Below are positions 39,520-46,937 of a stretch of 63,917 nucleotides of DNA, one piece after another. The notes beneath the pieces were generated by a model. It saw only the letters and a list, made by a program, of their open reading frames with translations. It did not search any database and was not told the DNA's origin. The number at the start of each line of letters is the position of its first letter. Within the stretch, counting starts at the first letter, position 1. The position numbers and the translations under genes were made by a program. The DNA comes from CAZMYO01 sp964570525 (GTDB lineage: Bacteria > Patescibacteriota > Patescibacteriia > Magasanikbacterales > GWA2-37-8): contig CAZMYO010000007.1 of the NCBI GenBank assembly GCA_964570525.1, forward strand, positions 1 through 63,917. Direction: 5' to 3'.

Positions 39520-39569
39520 CCGCCCTAGGCGGATCAGCCTTGGGCTGAAAACCGCTCTCGCACCCCTCC
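39520..39569 (-). pseudogene. tRNA-Ser 5'-half remnant with palindromic insertion
   Basis: On the minus strand GGAGGGGTGCGAGAGCGGTTTTC (39569-39547) looks like the acceptor, D stem and D loop of a serine tRNA. It then runs into AGCCCAAGGCT-GATC-CGCCTAGGGCGG, a palindromic insert of the same type as at 39097-39125, and no 3' half follows. Confidence 0.55.
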
Positions 39570-39652
39570 GCTCTGTTGCGGGAGATAATCAGTAAAATAT
39601 CATAATTAACTTTAAAAATCAACCCCGCCCCATATAGCTCACATATAAAGAT

Positions 39653-39679
39653 AAACCAGCCCGGTGAAGTGGGCTGGTT
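39653..39679 (-). terminator. Terminator of the 39689-40039 gene
   Basis: AACCAGCCC and GGGCTGGTT pair around an eight-base loop; on the minus strand it is followed by TATCTTTAT. Confidence 0.75.
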
Positions 39680-39688
39680 GTAGCCGGT

Positions 39689-40039
39689 TTACTTGGTGTT
39701 CGAGATGGGCAGCTCTTTCATCCGGAGCAGGGTCACGGTGCGTACGTGGTAAACACCGTCTATCTCCGCGTTCCAGATGACGAGAAAATCACCGCCAACC
39801 AAACGAGTGTACCAGAACCAGAATTTGTCTCCTACTTTCTCTTTGGATTCCTTCCACATTACAACCTCGCCATCTCCTCTCCAGCTAACTATTTGAGCCG
39901 AATCTACCTCTATCGGAAGCGAGAATGGATGGCCCACTTGGACCCAGGCGCCGCCGGAATGAGTCATCTTCAGATGGAGATCGGGCGCGTGTCCGAGCTC
40001 CCCCCGAGGAGTTTCGTATTTCCCTTTGATCACGGTCAT
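39689..40039 (-). CDS. Hypothetical protein, SD-led standalone gene
   Basis: 116 residues from MTVIKGKYETPRGELG. CGGAGG precedes this ATG; the longer frame to 40096 lies in the promoter. The sequence is beta-rich with many tryptophans (WVQVGH, VSWRGDGEVVMWKE, KFWFWYTRL, LVIWNAEIDG), resembling a small beta-barrel or sandwich. No family recognised. Complete unit with TTGACT-17-TATTCT promoter and terminator. Confidence 0.72.
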   Translation of the reverse strand: MTVIKGKYETPRGELGHAPDLHLKMTHSGGAWVQVGHPFSLPIEVDSAQIVSWRGDGEVVMWKESKEKVGDKFWFWYTRLVGGDFLVIWNAEIDGVYHVRTVTLLRMKELPISNTK

Positions 40040-40067
40040 GTTGCCTCCGGTTTGGGTAGTTTCACTT

Positions 40068-40096
40068 AGAATAGCAAGGTTAGGCAGAGAAGTCAA
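40068..40096 (-). promoter_or_regulatory. Promoter TTGACT-17-TATTCT (minus)
   Basis: TTGACT at 40096-40091, 17-bp spacer, TATTCT at 40073-40068. Confidence 0.6.
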
Positions 40097-40105
40097 TCCG
40101 CCAGA

Positions 40106-43100
40106 CTATCTAATTTTATTTTTTTTAATGAAGCCTGCAGCTAAAGACACAATCTTTTTTAGACCGTCTTTCACCAAGAGTCCGCGCGCTCGGGCGAGAA
40201 ATCCAAGGAAAAGCGCGGTAATTCCTCCGGCGGTCGCGGCCAGATATTTTTTTCGTTCCGCCCGGGCGTTGTTTGCTTCAAGCAGGGCCCGTTCTTGTGC
40301 CGCGGTTTCCGAGAGGCCAAGCTCTTTGATATCATCGTTCCCGCGCGGCCACAGTTGCCAACCCGCTTGGCTTTGTTCCAGAATCCCCGTAATTTCTACT
40401 CGTTGCCCCAGAGCAAATTGCTGCCGACCAATATGCGCGCCTTGTTTAAAATATATTTTGAGCTCGCCCGATCCATCATCCAGATAGACAAAGTTACTTT
40501 TTATTTCGGTAATTTCTCCGGTCACTTTAATTAGCGTCCCGAGCACTTCTTCGCTAAGATTATCAAGCGTGATCTGGTTTGGTTCTCCCGTGTTTGGCGC
40601 GGCGATGGCCAAAATATCTATGGCGGTCTTGTCTTTTATTCTCAAGCGTTTCGTCCCGTTAGCGGCACTTATGATGCCAACCGCCTGAACGTAGTCGCCG
40701 AGAGCGAGCTCGGGAAAATCTTTTTTATTTTGATAAATTTGGAGGCCGCCGTTGTCGTCGCTTAAATAAAAATATTGGGCGCTAAAGGTATTGGGGAGCG
40801 CGGTAACAAGGCCGCGCACGGTGAGGTAGGCTCCTTTTTCGATCGTCCGAGCATCGGCCAGGGCGAAGCGACCCCGCGAGGCTACGCGCGGAGAAATTAT
40901 TGCGGTGATTTTTTTACCGGCAACTTGTTGCGGCGCTTGAGTGTTGGCGCGGCCGGGTGTGGGAGTGTTCACCCAATTAAACTCACCGTTCATGAGGGCA
41001 AAGCTTTGCCCCGGCGAGCTTTGGGATAATTTGACGAGATCAACCGGGCGGCGATCGGCGGAGGATAATTCTACCTTATCGCCGGCATTATTAAGATGTA
41101 GACGGGTGGCCAAGCTAAAGAAAGTTAAAAATTCATGCGGCGGCATAATTGTTTTTTCGGGAACGGTGAAAGTTTTTCCATTTTTAATGCCAATCTGCCA
41201 GCCGCTCACGTTCACAGTGCTTGAGCTGTCATTGTAGAGCTCAATGAATTCATTACTATCAACGCCGGCCGGGTTCGGGAAAACTTCATTTATGACTACC
41301 GCGTCGTTGGTGGCTCCATTCCAACCGATTGCAACAGCGAGTTGTTTTTCATCAGCCGTGCCGGCGGAGCTGGTGGCGAAAATGGTGATTGCATAGAGTC
41401 CGGAGGTGGCGAAAGCACGGCTAATTTTTTCTCCCGGGAAGGTAGAGCTGGTATCGCTAAAGTTCCAGAGAAAATGTAGCTCCCCGCCGCGCGGATCGGC
41501 AGTTCCAGCAGCGTCAAAAGTCAACAGTTCTCCGGGTTCGCCGCTAGCTGGCGCGGTAATTTTCCAGAATAAATTTATAGTATCGGGAGTGTCAATGATA
41601 TTCGGCTGGTTTTTGGTAACTTCTTCACTCCAGTGCCAGCCGTTGCTGTCGCGGCTATAGCTCAAACCCTCAAGCGCTTTAAGATAGCTTGCGATATCGG
41701 CAATATCCCCCGCGGGATTATGGAGGCGAATTTCTTCGGCGGTGTTATTCAGCGAGAGGCCGGTTTTGGTTCTTTCCCAGGCCGCAACTTCTCCCGGATT
41801 GATGCTGCCGGTAAGCTTAAATTTTTTAGCCGCGTCGGCTAGGCTCCAGCCGGCCAGGTCAACCGTTGCCGAAGAAATATTTTTAATTTCAATAAATTCA
41901 TCTTCCAGATCTGGTCCCGGCGGATTAGGATAGAGCTCGTTTAAAATAAGTGGCGAGGTAGAGGTGGCAAGACGCGTTTCCGAGGCAACGATTTTTTCTC
42001 CGGCTATTTGTGGAGTAATCGCGGATCCCGATGAGGAGGGTGAAGAGCCGGTTGACGACCCGCCTCCGCTACTACGCTCAACGACTGATGGTGAGACGAT
42101 TGTGTTGGCTAGTCCTGGCGTTGGCTTAATCGTAATCGCCCAGTCGGAATCGCTGCCACTGTCGCGCCCGTCAATTTTTCTGGCGAGAACCAGCCCCTTA
42201 GCGGGAATTAAATTTCCACTGTAGTTGATTTGGTTTATCGTGGCTCCACCAGGATTTTTTAAAGAAACAATGTCTCCGCTATTATTTAAATAACTGTCAG
42301 TCAAAAGATCAACCACGAGCCACCCGCCGGCCGCGATAGTGTTGCCAAGAACTTTGCAGGTGGAGGTGGTATTCCTGGCGTCACAGAGGATTCCGCCGGT
42401 AAGATCGAGATTTTCGGATGAATTGTTATAGAGTTCCACCCACTCATTGCCGGAAGCAGGGTTGGGCAGGAGCTCATTGATTTTTATTTTTAACCATGTT
42501 TCGGAGGTGTTAGGCAAGGAAGTGGCCGGGGACGATGGGCTAGTTGTCGTTGGAGTGGCAGTTACGGCAGCGGCAATGGAGAAATTACTATTGATGAACC
42601 CAAGCGTGTTGCCGGACGCGTGTTCCTGCCAGTTGGCGCTTGTGTAATCGATGAGATTCGGATCGCGGCGCTCCAGTGAAAATTTAGTTGTTGGGAGGTA
42701 AGTAAATTTTTCGATAAAATTGCCACTCGAATCTTTGAGACCGATTTCTTCGCCGTTTTCGCTTAAACTCGTCCAGGACGAATCAAAAACCGATCCGCCG
42801 AATGCCGGATGATCGGCGATGAAGGTGGCGGCGTTCTGGCAGATAGCGGCATATTCGCCTGGGAGAACGATGCTATCCGAGCCCGTCGCGTTGAGGCCAT
42901 GGTTGGTATTATTTTCCCAGAATTTCCAGCCGGTGAGATCGACCGGTTCGTTTCCTTTATTCCAAATTTCAACCCACTCATGCGTGCTCGTGGGGTAGGC
43001 GCCGATTTCGTTAATAATTATGTCGGCGGGGGCGGAGAAAACAGCGGTGAAAACAAAAAAGCCGCCGAAGAGAACGACAGTTAACCAGATTATTATCCTG

Positions 43101-43144
43101 CGGGTGATCCCTCGTAAGGGGAAAAACTTATAGTGTGTGGGCAT
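40106..43144 (-). CDS. Multi-domain lamin-tail surface protein
   Basis: 1012 residues. An N-terminal signal/membrane segment (IIIWLTVVLFGGFFVFTAVFS, about 16-36) is followed by lamin-tail domains marked by repeats of the form INEIG-YPTSTHEWVEIWN, INELLPNPASGNEWVELYN, LNELYPNPPGPDLEDEFIEI and INEVFPNPAGVDSNEFIELYN. A PKD-like domain (about 525-600) sits between the third and fourth, and two OB-fold domains (YLTVRGLVTALPNTFSAQYFYLSDDNGGLQIY; TLIKVTGEITEIKSNFVYLDDGSGELKIY) lie near the end, before a C-terminal membrane helix. Such proteins are exported and may bind DNA or glycan at the surface; this is inference. Confidence 0.88.
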   Translation of the reverse strand: MPTHYKFFPLRGITRRIIIWLTVVLFGGFFVFTAVFSAPADIIINEIGAYPTSTHEWVEIWNKGNEPVDLTGWKFWENNTNHGLNATGSDSIVLPGEYAAICQNAATFIADHPAFGGSVFDSSWTSLSENGEEIGLKDSSGNFIEKFTYLPTTKFSLERRDPNLIDYTSANWQEHASGNTLGFINSNFSIAAAVTATPTTTSPSSPATSLPNTSETWLKIKINELLPNPASGNEWVELYNNSSENLDLTGGILCDARNTTSTCKVLGNTIAAGGWLVVDLLTDSYLNNSGDIVSLKNPGGATINQINYSGNLIPAKGLVLARKIDGRDSGSDSDWAITIKPTPGLANTIVSPSVVERSSGGGSSTGSSPSSSGSAITPQIAGEKIVASETRLATSTSPLILNELYPNPPGPDLEDEFIEIKNISSATVDLAGWSLADAAKKFKLTGSINPGEVAAWERTKTGLSLNNTAEEIRLHNPAGDIADIASYLKALEGLSYSRDSNGWHWSEEVTKNQPNIIDTPDTINLFWKITAPASGEPGELLTFDAAGTADPRGGELHFLWNFSDTSSTFPGEKISRAFATSGLYAITIFATSSAGTADEKQLAVAIGWNGATNDAVVINEVFPNPAGVDSNEFIELYNDSSSTVNVSGWQIGIKNGKTFTVPEKTIMPPHEFLTFFSLATRLHLNNAGDKVELSSADRRPVDLVKLSQSSPGQSFALMNGEFNWVNTPTPGRANTQAPQQVAGKKITAIISPRVASRGRFALADARTIEKGAYLTVRGLVTALPNTFSAQYFYLSDDNGGLQIYQNKKDFPELALGDYVQAVGIISAANGTKRLRIKDKTAIDILAIAAPNTGEPNQITLDNLSEEVLGTLIKVTGEITEIKSNFVYLDDGSGELKIYFKQGAHIGRQQFALGQRVEITGILEQSQAGWQLWPRGNDDIKELGLSETAAQERALLEANNARAERKKYLAATAGGITALFLGFLARARGLLVKDGLKKIVSLAAGFIKKNKIR

Positions 43145-43184
43145 AGAAACCGCTCATTAGCCCCTCCCGGAGAAAACTGATTTC

Positions 43185-43213
43185 AGTATAGCAAAAGCGT
43201 TTAGGGAGTCAAC
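43185..43213 (-). promoter_or_regulatory. Lamin-tail gene promoter TTGACT-17-TATACT (minus)
   Basis: TTGACT at 43213-43208, 17-bp spacer, TATACT at 43190-43185, about 35 nt of leader. Confidence 0.6.
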
Positions 43214-43230
43214 TCCGATTGTTTAGAAAA

Positions 43231-43258
43231 AGCCCCCGGCGTTATGCCGGGGGGTACT
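43231..43258 (-). terminator. Terminator of the 43275-43913 gene
   Basis: ACCCCCCGGC-ATAAC-GCCGGGGGC on the minus strand followed by TTTTTCTAAAC. Confidence 0.85.
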
Positions 43259-43274
43259 CGTTGTTCGAGATTTT

Positions 43275-43913
43275 TTACTTCCCGAAAAGGCCGAAGTGGC
43301 CTTGGGACGGGATGAACACCGGGTGCTCGTCGCCGATCGCTTTCAGAACTTCTTCCGTCTCCTGGCGCCAGCGCAGGTCGGAGGGCATGAGATCTTCGGT
43401 AAGAAAGCAGTCGTCAGCGCCAGCCCTGGTAAGGAACAGGGCGACAACCGGAGAAGTGTGCCCGCCATGGAAGAATTCGTTTACTTCTTCGGCGCGCTCT
43501 CGGCGAGTTCGTTCCTGGCCCAAGAAGTCGGCACCGTGGTCGTAGAGCTGGAGGCCGGCTTTGGTAATGCCAACCAGGCTTCCTCCGGCCAGACAGCGAC
43601 CGATGGTGATTCCGCTCTCACCACGCAGAGCGATTTTTGTTACTACCGGCTTGTGGCCCGGCGGGCCACAATTTACCCGATAGACTGATCGCGAGTGGGA
43701 GCTCACTGTTACTGCAAAAAACTCTTGGAGCGGAAGCGGCTTTGGCGTGCCATGCTTGGCATAGTAGATGTTCCGTTCCTGCCAGCACTCGGCGCAGTTT
43801 TTTATGGTGACGCCGGTGGGAGCGAGCGGCCCCCAGTGTCGGATCGTGACACCCTGCTTGCCGCAGTCGATACAGGATCTTCTCGGCCAGTCCCCGCGCA
43901 ACGTGTCAGCCAT
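43275..43913 (-). CDS. Hypothetical protein with CxxC zinc motif, SD-led
   Basis: 212 residues. The N-terminus MADTLRGDWPRRSCIDCGKQG and then NCAECWQERN give two CxxC pairs, a probable zinc ribbon. The middle is beta-rich (FFAVTVSSHSRSVYRVNCGPPGHKPVVTKIALRG) and the C-terminus is charged. CGGAGG precedes the ATG; promoter TTGACA-17-TTTAAT and a strong terminator complete the unit. Unrecognised family. Confidence 0.75.
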   Translation of the reverse strand: MADTLRGDWPRRSCIDCGKQGVTIRHWGPLAPTGVTIKNCAECWQERNIYYAKHGTPKPLPLQEFFAVTVSSHSRSVYRVNCGPPGHKPVVTKIALRGESGITIGRCLAGGSLVGITKAGLQLYDHGADFLGQERTRRERAEEVNEFFHGGHTSPVVALFLTRAGADDCFLTEDLMPSDLRWRQETEEVLKAIGDEHPVFIPSQGHFGLFGK

Positions 43914-43942
43914 GGCAGCCTCCGTGGTTGTTGGATAACGCT

Positions 43943-43971
43943 ATTAAAGCAGAGAAGAGCTGTTTTGTCAA
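43943..43971 (-). promoter_or_regulatory. Promoter TTGACA-17-TTTAAT (minus)
   Basis: TTGACA at 43971-43966, 17-bp spacer, TTTAAT at 43948-43943. It overlaps the T-tract region of the pncB terminator. Confidence 0.6.
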
Positions 43972-43976
43972 TCCCA

Positions 43977-44009
43977 AAAAAGAAAGCCCCGAACGTGCTA
44001 GCTCGGGGC
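43977..44009 (-). terminator. pncB terminator
   Basis: GCCCCGA and TCGGGGC enclose a ten-base loop; on the minus strand TTTCTTTTTT follows. Confidence 0.85.
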
Positions 44010-44028
44010 ATTGTTTCTAAAAAATAAA

Positions 44029-45294
44029 TCAAGAGAGGCACTCGGCCGTTTCGGTACAGGTGTAACCAGCGGCTCGTTTGTAACGCTCGATCTCTTGAGG
44101 ATCACCCATGGCTTTTGCCGGGTTATCGCTCAATTTTACCGTCGATCGGCCATCCGCTTTAGAGATTTTTACCACAATCGAAATTGGCTTCAGTCCGAGA
44201 TCGTTAGTCAGGTTTGTGCCAACGCCGAAAGTATGACCGATTCGTCCGCCAAGGCGGCGGTGTAAGTCGATCATTAATTCAACATGTAGCTGATCGCTGA
44301 AAACGATGAGTTTATTTTCCGGTTGAACGCCATGCCGACGGTACCACTCTATCGCTTTTTCGCTGTAGTCGCTTGGATCGCCAGAATCTTGGCGCGTACC
44401 CTTCCAATCGCGCGCCACATCAGCTGGCGCAGTTCTGAAAAAGAAGTCGCTTCCGAAGGTATCGACAAGTGCGATGGAAAGACCAGAGCCATACAGACCA
44501 TACCAGCCGCGGAGAACTTCGTTTTGTGCGTCGCTCAAGATCTCCGAATCCGGTCGATCTCCGTTGGCCCCCGCAAACGCACGAGCCGCAATAACCACTG
44601 GAAGTTCGTGGGCAGAAGTCCCCATCGGCAGCAAACCATGCTTCATGGCATAGAGCACGTTGGAAGTACCTCGCAGCTGATGTGGCAACTCCTCTTTAAG
44701 AACACCAATCACGTAGTCATGCCATAGGCCGCTGAAGCGGCGGCGAGTGCCAAAATCACTCAAGGTGATGTCGGGATGCTGGCGCAAAGCTTGGATTTTT
44801 TGCAGCAATCGAGCGGTGCCGTCGGCATACACAGCATCTCGTTCAAAACGACTTCTATTTTCGAGCTGGGCTCGATAATAGAGCTCGTTGATGATGGAAA
44901 GGGCTATTGTTTCCCAATACATCACCTTCGGCCACGGGCCGGAAAACTCCAGCCGGTAATCGTCTCCGACTCGCTCGAGATCGTAGGGCGGCAACTCCAT
45001 ATCACGCAAGAATTGCAGAAAATCCTCGCCGAACATTCTATCGCCATATTCATTGGTTCCGCGAAGATAGTGTAGCTCGCTGTTGTTGAGGTGGAGTTTC
45101 CGCACATGATCCAATTCTCTCCGCAAATCGCTTCCGCGGATACACCGAGCAAGAGGCACCCCGGAGCGATTGATGAGACTAAACACAACTTTTATGTCTC
45201 GATAGCAACGGAAAACCAATTGTCCCATTGTAAACTTATAAAAGTCGATGTCCAGCAGCGACTGAATAATCGGATCATCACGCGTCCACTTCAT
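44029..45294 (-). CDS. pncB: Nicotinate phosphoribosyltransferase
   Basis: 421 residues. It makes nicotinate mononucleotide for NAD salvage. SLLDIDFYKFTMGQ is the family N-terminus; SDFGTRRRFS, VDTFGSDFFF, GTRQDSGDPSDY and VFSDQLHVELMIDLH follow in order, with the phosphoribosyl-binding GTNLTNDLG. The start overlaps the last 17 bases of pncA in another frame, so translation is probably coupled. The product would need NadD and NadE, which are not in the window. Confidence 0.95.
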   Translation of the reverse strand: MKWTRDDPIIQSLLDIDFYKFTMGQLVFRCYRDIKVVFSLINRSGVPLARCIRGSDLRRELDHVRKLHLNNSELHYLRGTNEYGDRMFGEDFLQFLRDMELPPYDLERVGDDYRLEFSGPWPKVMYWETIALSIINELYYRAQLENRSRFERDAVYADGTARLLQKIQALRQHPDITLSDFGTRRRFSGLWHDYVIGVLKEELPHQLRGTSNVLYAMKHGLLPMGTSAHELPVVIAARAFAGANGDRPDSEILSDAQNEVLRGWYGLYGSGLSIALVDTFGSDFFFRTAPADVARDWKGTRQDSGDPSDYSEKAIEWYRRHGVQPENKLIVFSDQLHVELMIDLHRRLGGRIGHTFGVGTNLTNDLGLKPISIVVKISKADGRSTVKLSDNPAKAMGDPQEIERYKRAAGYTCTETAECLS

Positions 45295-45835
45295 TGAGCA
45301 CCTCTTTGGTAGTTACGATTCCCGCGCCAGCATTTCGCATTTCTTCGATGGCTTTTTCGCCATCAGCTGGCTTGAGGTTCACAGCCCGACACGCATCAAG
45401 CATAAGAATGACGCGGTATCCCAACTCAAGCGCCTTTTTCACCGTCCAGAGCACGCAATAATCGGTGGCCAGTCCGCCGATGTAAAGCCGTGTCGCTTCC
45501 GGTCTCATCCCGCCATCAAAGGCGGAATAGTCATCGGCATCTCCCAGCCCCTTGGAAATTACTTGAAATTTGGGATAGTTCACGGGTAAACGGAGATTGG
45601 GGTGAAACTCGGCACCCGGTGTATTCTGTACGCAATGTACCGGCCATTTTTCGAAATGCCTCGTTTTAGCAGGATGCCAATCGCGGGAAGCGTAGATTTC
45701 CCAGCCCTGTTGCGCCGCGAAATCAATCATGCGATTGAGCGGGTCGATGACGTGATCGCCGTTCGGCACAGCAAGTGAACCGCCGGGACAAAAATCTTTC
45801 TGAACATCAACTACTACCAGCGCTTTCTTCGCCAT
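45278..45835 (-). CDS. pncA: Nicotinamidase
   Basis: 185 residues from MAKKALVVVDVQKDFCPGGSLAV. Nicotinamide is hydrolysed to nicotinate for PncB. The catalytic aspartate is in DVQKDF, metal ligands in ASRDWHPAKTRHF, the lysine in VISKGLGDADDYSAFDG and the nucleophile cysteine in IGGLATDYCVLWTV. The ATG has AAAGGAG upstream, unlike most metabolic genes here; the longer frame to 46162 crosses the promoter. TATAAT with an upstream TTGCGC drives the operon. Confidence 0.95.
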   Translation of the reverse strand: MAKKALVVVDVQKDFCPGGSLAVPNGDHVIDPLNRMIDFAAQQGWEIYASRDWHPAKTRHFEKWPVHCVQNTPGAEFHPNLRLPVNYPKFQVISKGLGDADDYSAFDGGMRPEATRLYIGGLATDYCVLWTVKKALELGYRVILMLDACRAVNLKPADGEKAIEEMRNAGAGIVTTKEVLNEVDA

Positions 45836-45881
45836 GACGCCGTCTCCTTTTTGGAAGGTTGTCCCAACAAATCTATGGCGT

Positions 45882-45909
45882 ATTATACACACCTCCAAAA
45901 TAAGCGCAA
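45882..45909 (-). promoter_or_regulatory. pncA-pncB promoter TTGCGC-16-TATAAT (minus)
   Basis: TATAAT at 45887-45882 with TGTG just upstream (extended -10 style), and TTGCGC at 45909-45904. Confidence 0.55.
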
Positions 45910-45930
45910 GTTTTTTCTTGAAAATTACTC

Positions 45931-45959
45931 TTGAAAATTTTTTTGTTTTGCTGTACAAA
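45931..45959 (+). promoter_or_regulatory. Promoter TTGAAA-17-TACAAA
   Basis: TTGAAA 45931-45936, 17-bp spacer, TACAAA 45954-45959, divergent from the pnc promoter. Confidence 0.5.
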
Positions 45960-46003
45960 GACTGTGGCTCTTTCCAACCAAAGACATTGCCAAGGAGGAC
46001 CAG

Positions 46004-46885
46004 ATGAGCATCCGACTGATCAACTTTGAGAGTCTGCCCTGCTGGTACGAGCTCTCGTGGCAAAAACTCGGAACCATGATCTTGCTCCGGGTACATGAAG
46101 ATTTCATCAAGCACGCGGGGAACATCCCCGCCGACTACTCGCTGGTTGCCGAGCTCCAGCAAAATTTCAGCTTCGTCAGCTTTGCCGGCAGCTTTGATAA
46201 AGACTTTGGCTTCAGCCGCTCTTTTATCCGCCGAGAAAAAAATAATGGCTTCGTGACCTTCGCGATCCCGGTGCCGCTGGTTAGAAAATTAACCGGCAAA
46301 CCCTGCGAAATTTGCGGTGACATCTATGATGTGCGGAAGGGACTCTGCCTGTTTTGTGGTGGAGTCGGAAAAGGGCACACTCTCGACTGGCCAACGGCTT
46401 TCGCGATTTCAGCGAGCTTCACAGTCTTTTTTAGCTGGGCGCAACTTTTCCAGAAAATCACCTCTGCCAAAAGAACCCAGCTCTTCACCGTGGAAACCGC
46501 CGCCAGAAGCGGTATGAACGGCGGTTCCTTAAGCGGAACCTACAGCATCCCGCTAACCAAGTGGCTTGGTTCTCGCGAAATTGGAAAAAATATTCCCGAA
46601 TTGATCGAGGCCATGAGCGCCACCTATCAACGCCTGTTCGGTCCAAACTTCGCGCCGGTCGCGGACGAACTTCAGGCGTATGTAGCCGACAAAAGGGGTT
46701 GGCTCAACGTCATCGGCCCACACCGCTGTTCTCTTTGCCCCTCGGAAACAACAATGATGGCGGAATGTGGCTACGACTTCACTTGCCACAATGTGGATTC
46801 GCCCATGCAACAGCTGGTATTGCTCGCGGGTCTTTCCGCCCTCCATGACCTCGCGCGGCGCGAGGGAGTGGGAACGCTAATCTAA
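46004..46885 (+). CDS. Hypothetical protein with zinc-binding cysteine pairs, SD-led
   Basis: 293 residues. CEICGDIYDVRKGLCLFCGG (about 105-124) is a four-cysteine zinc knuckle, and CSLCPSETTMMAECGYDFTCH (about 248-268) offers a second. Between them TAFAISASFTVFFSWAQLF is hydrophobic and may be buried. AAGGAGG precedes the ATG by six bases. Promoter upstream and a large terminator shared with guaB. No family recognised. Confidence 0.75.
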   Translation: MSIRLINFESLPCWYELSWQKLGTMILLRVHEDFIKHAGNIPADYSLVAELQQNFSFVSFAGSFDKDFGFSRSFIRREKNNGFVTFAIPVPLVRKLTGKPCEICGDIYDVRKGLCLFCGGVGKGHTLDWPTAFAISASFTVFFSWAQLFQKITSAKRTQLFTVETAARSGMNGGSLSGTYSIPLTKWLGSREIGKNIPELIEAMSATYQRLFGPNFAPVADELQAYVADKRGWLNVIGPHRCSLCPSETTMMAECGYDFTCHNVDSPMQQLVLLAGLSALHDLARREGVGTLI

Positions 46886-46887
46886 AA

Positions 46888-46937
46888 AAGGCCCCCCGAC
46901 GTTCCGCCAACCGGCGGAGTCTGGGGGCTTTCTTTTT
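46888..46937. terminator. Bidirectional terminator with guaB
   Basis: GCCCCCCGAC and GTCTGGGGGC enclose an inner CCGCC/GGCGG hairpin; TTTCTTTTTTT follows on the plus strand. Confidence 0.88.

Noticed and set aside
39045..39569. Functional split tRNA-Ser joined in trans
   Set aside because: The 5' piece lacks an anticodon-stem strand and the two inserts do not pair better with each other than with themselves, so decayed copies are the simpler view.
45836..46162. Longer pncA reading frame
   Set aside because: It crosses the TATAAT promoter and the divergent promoter; AAAGGAG marks the ATG at 45835.
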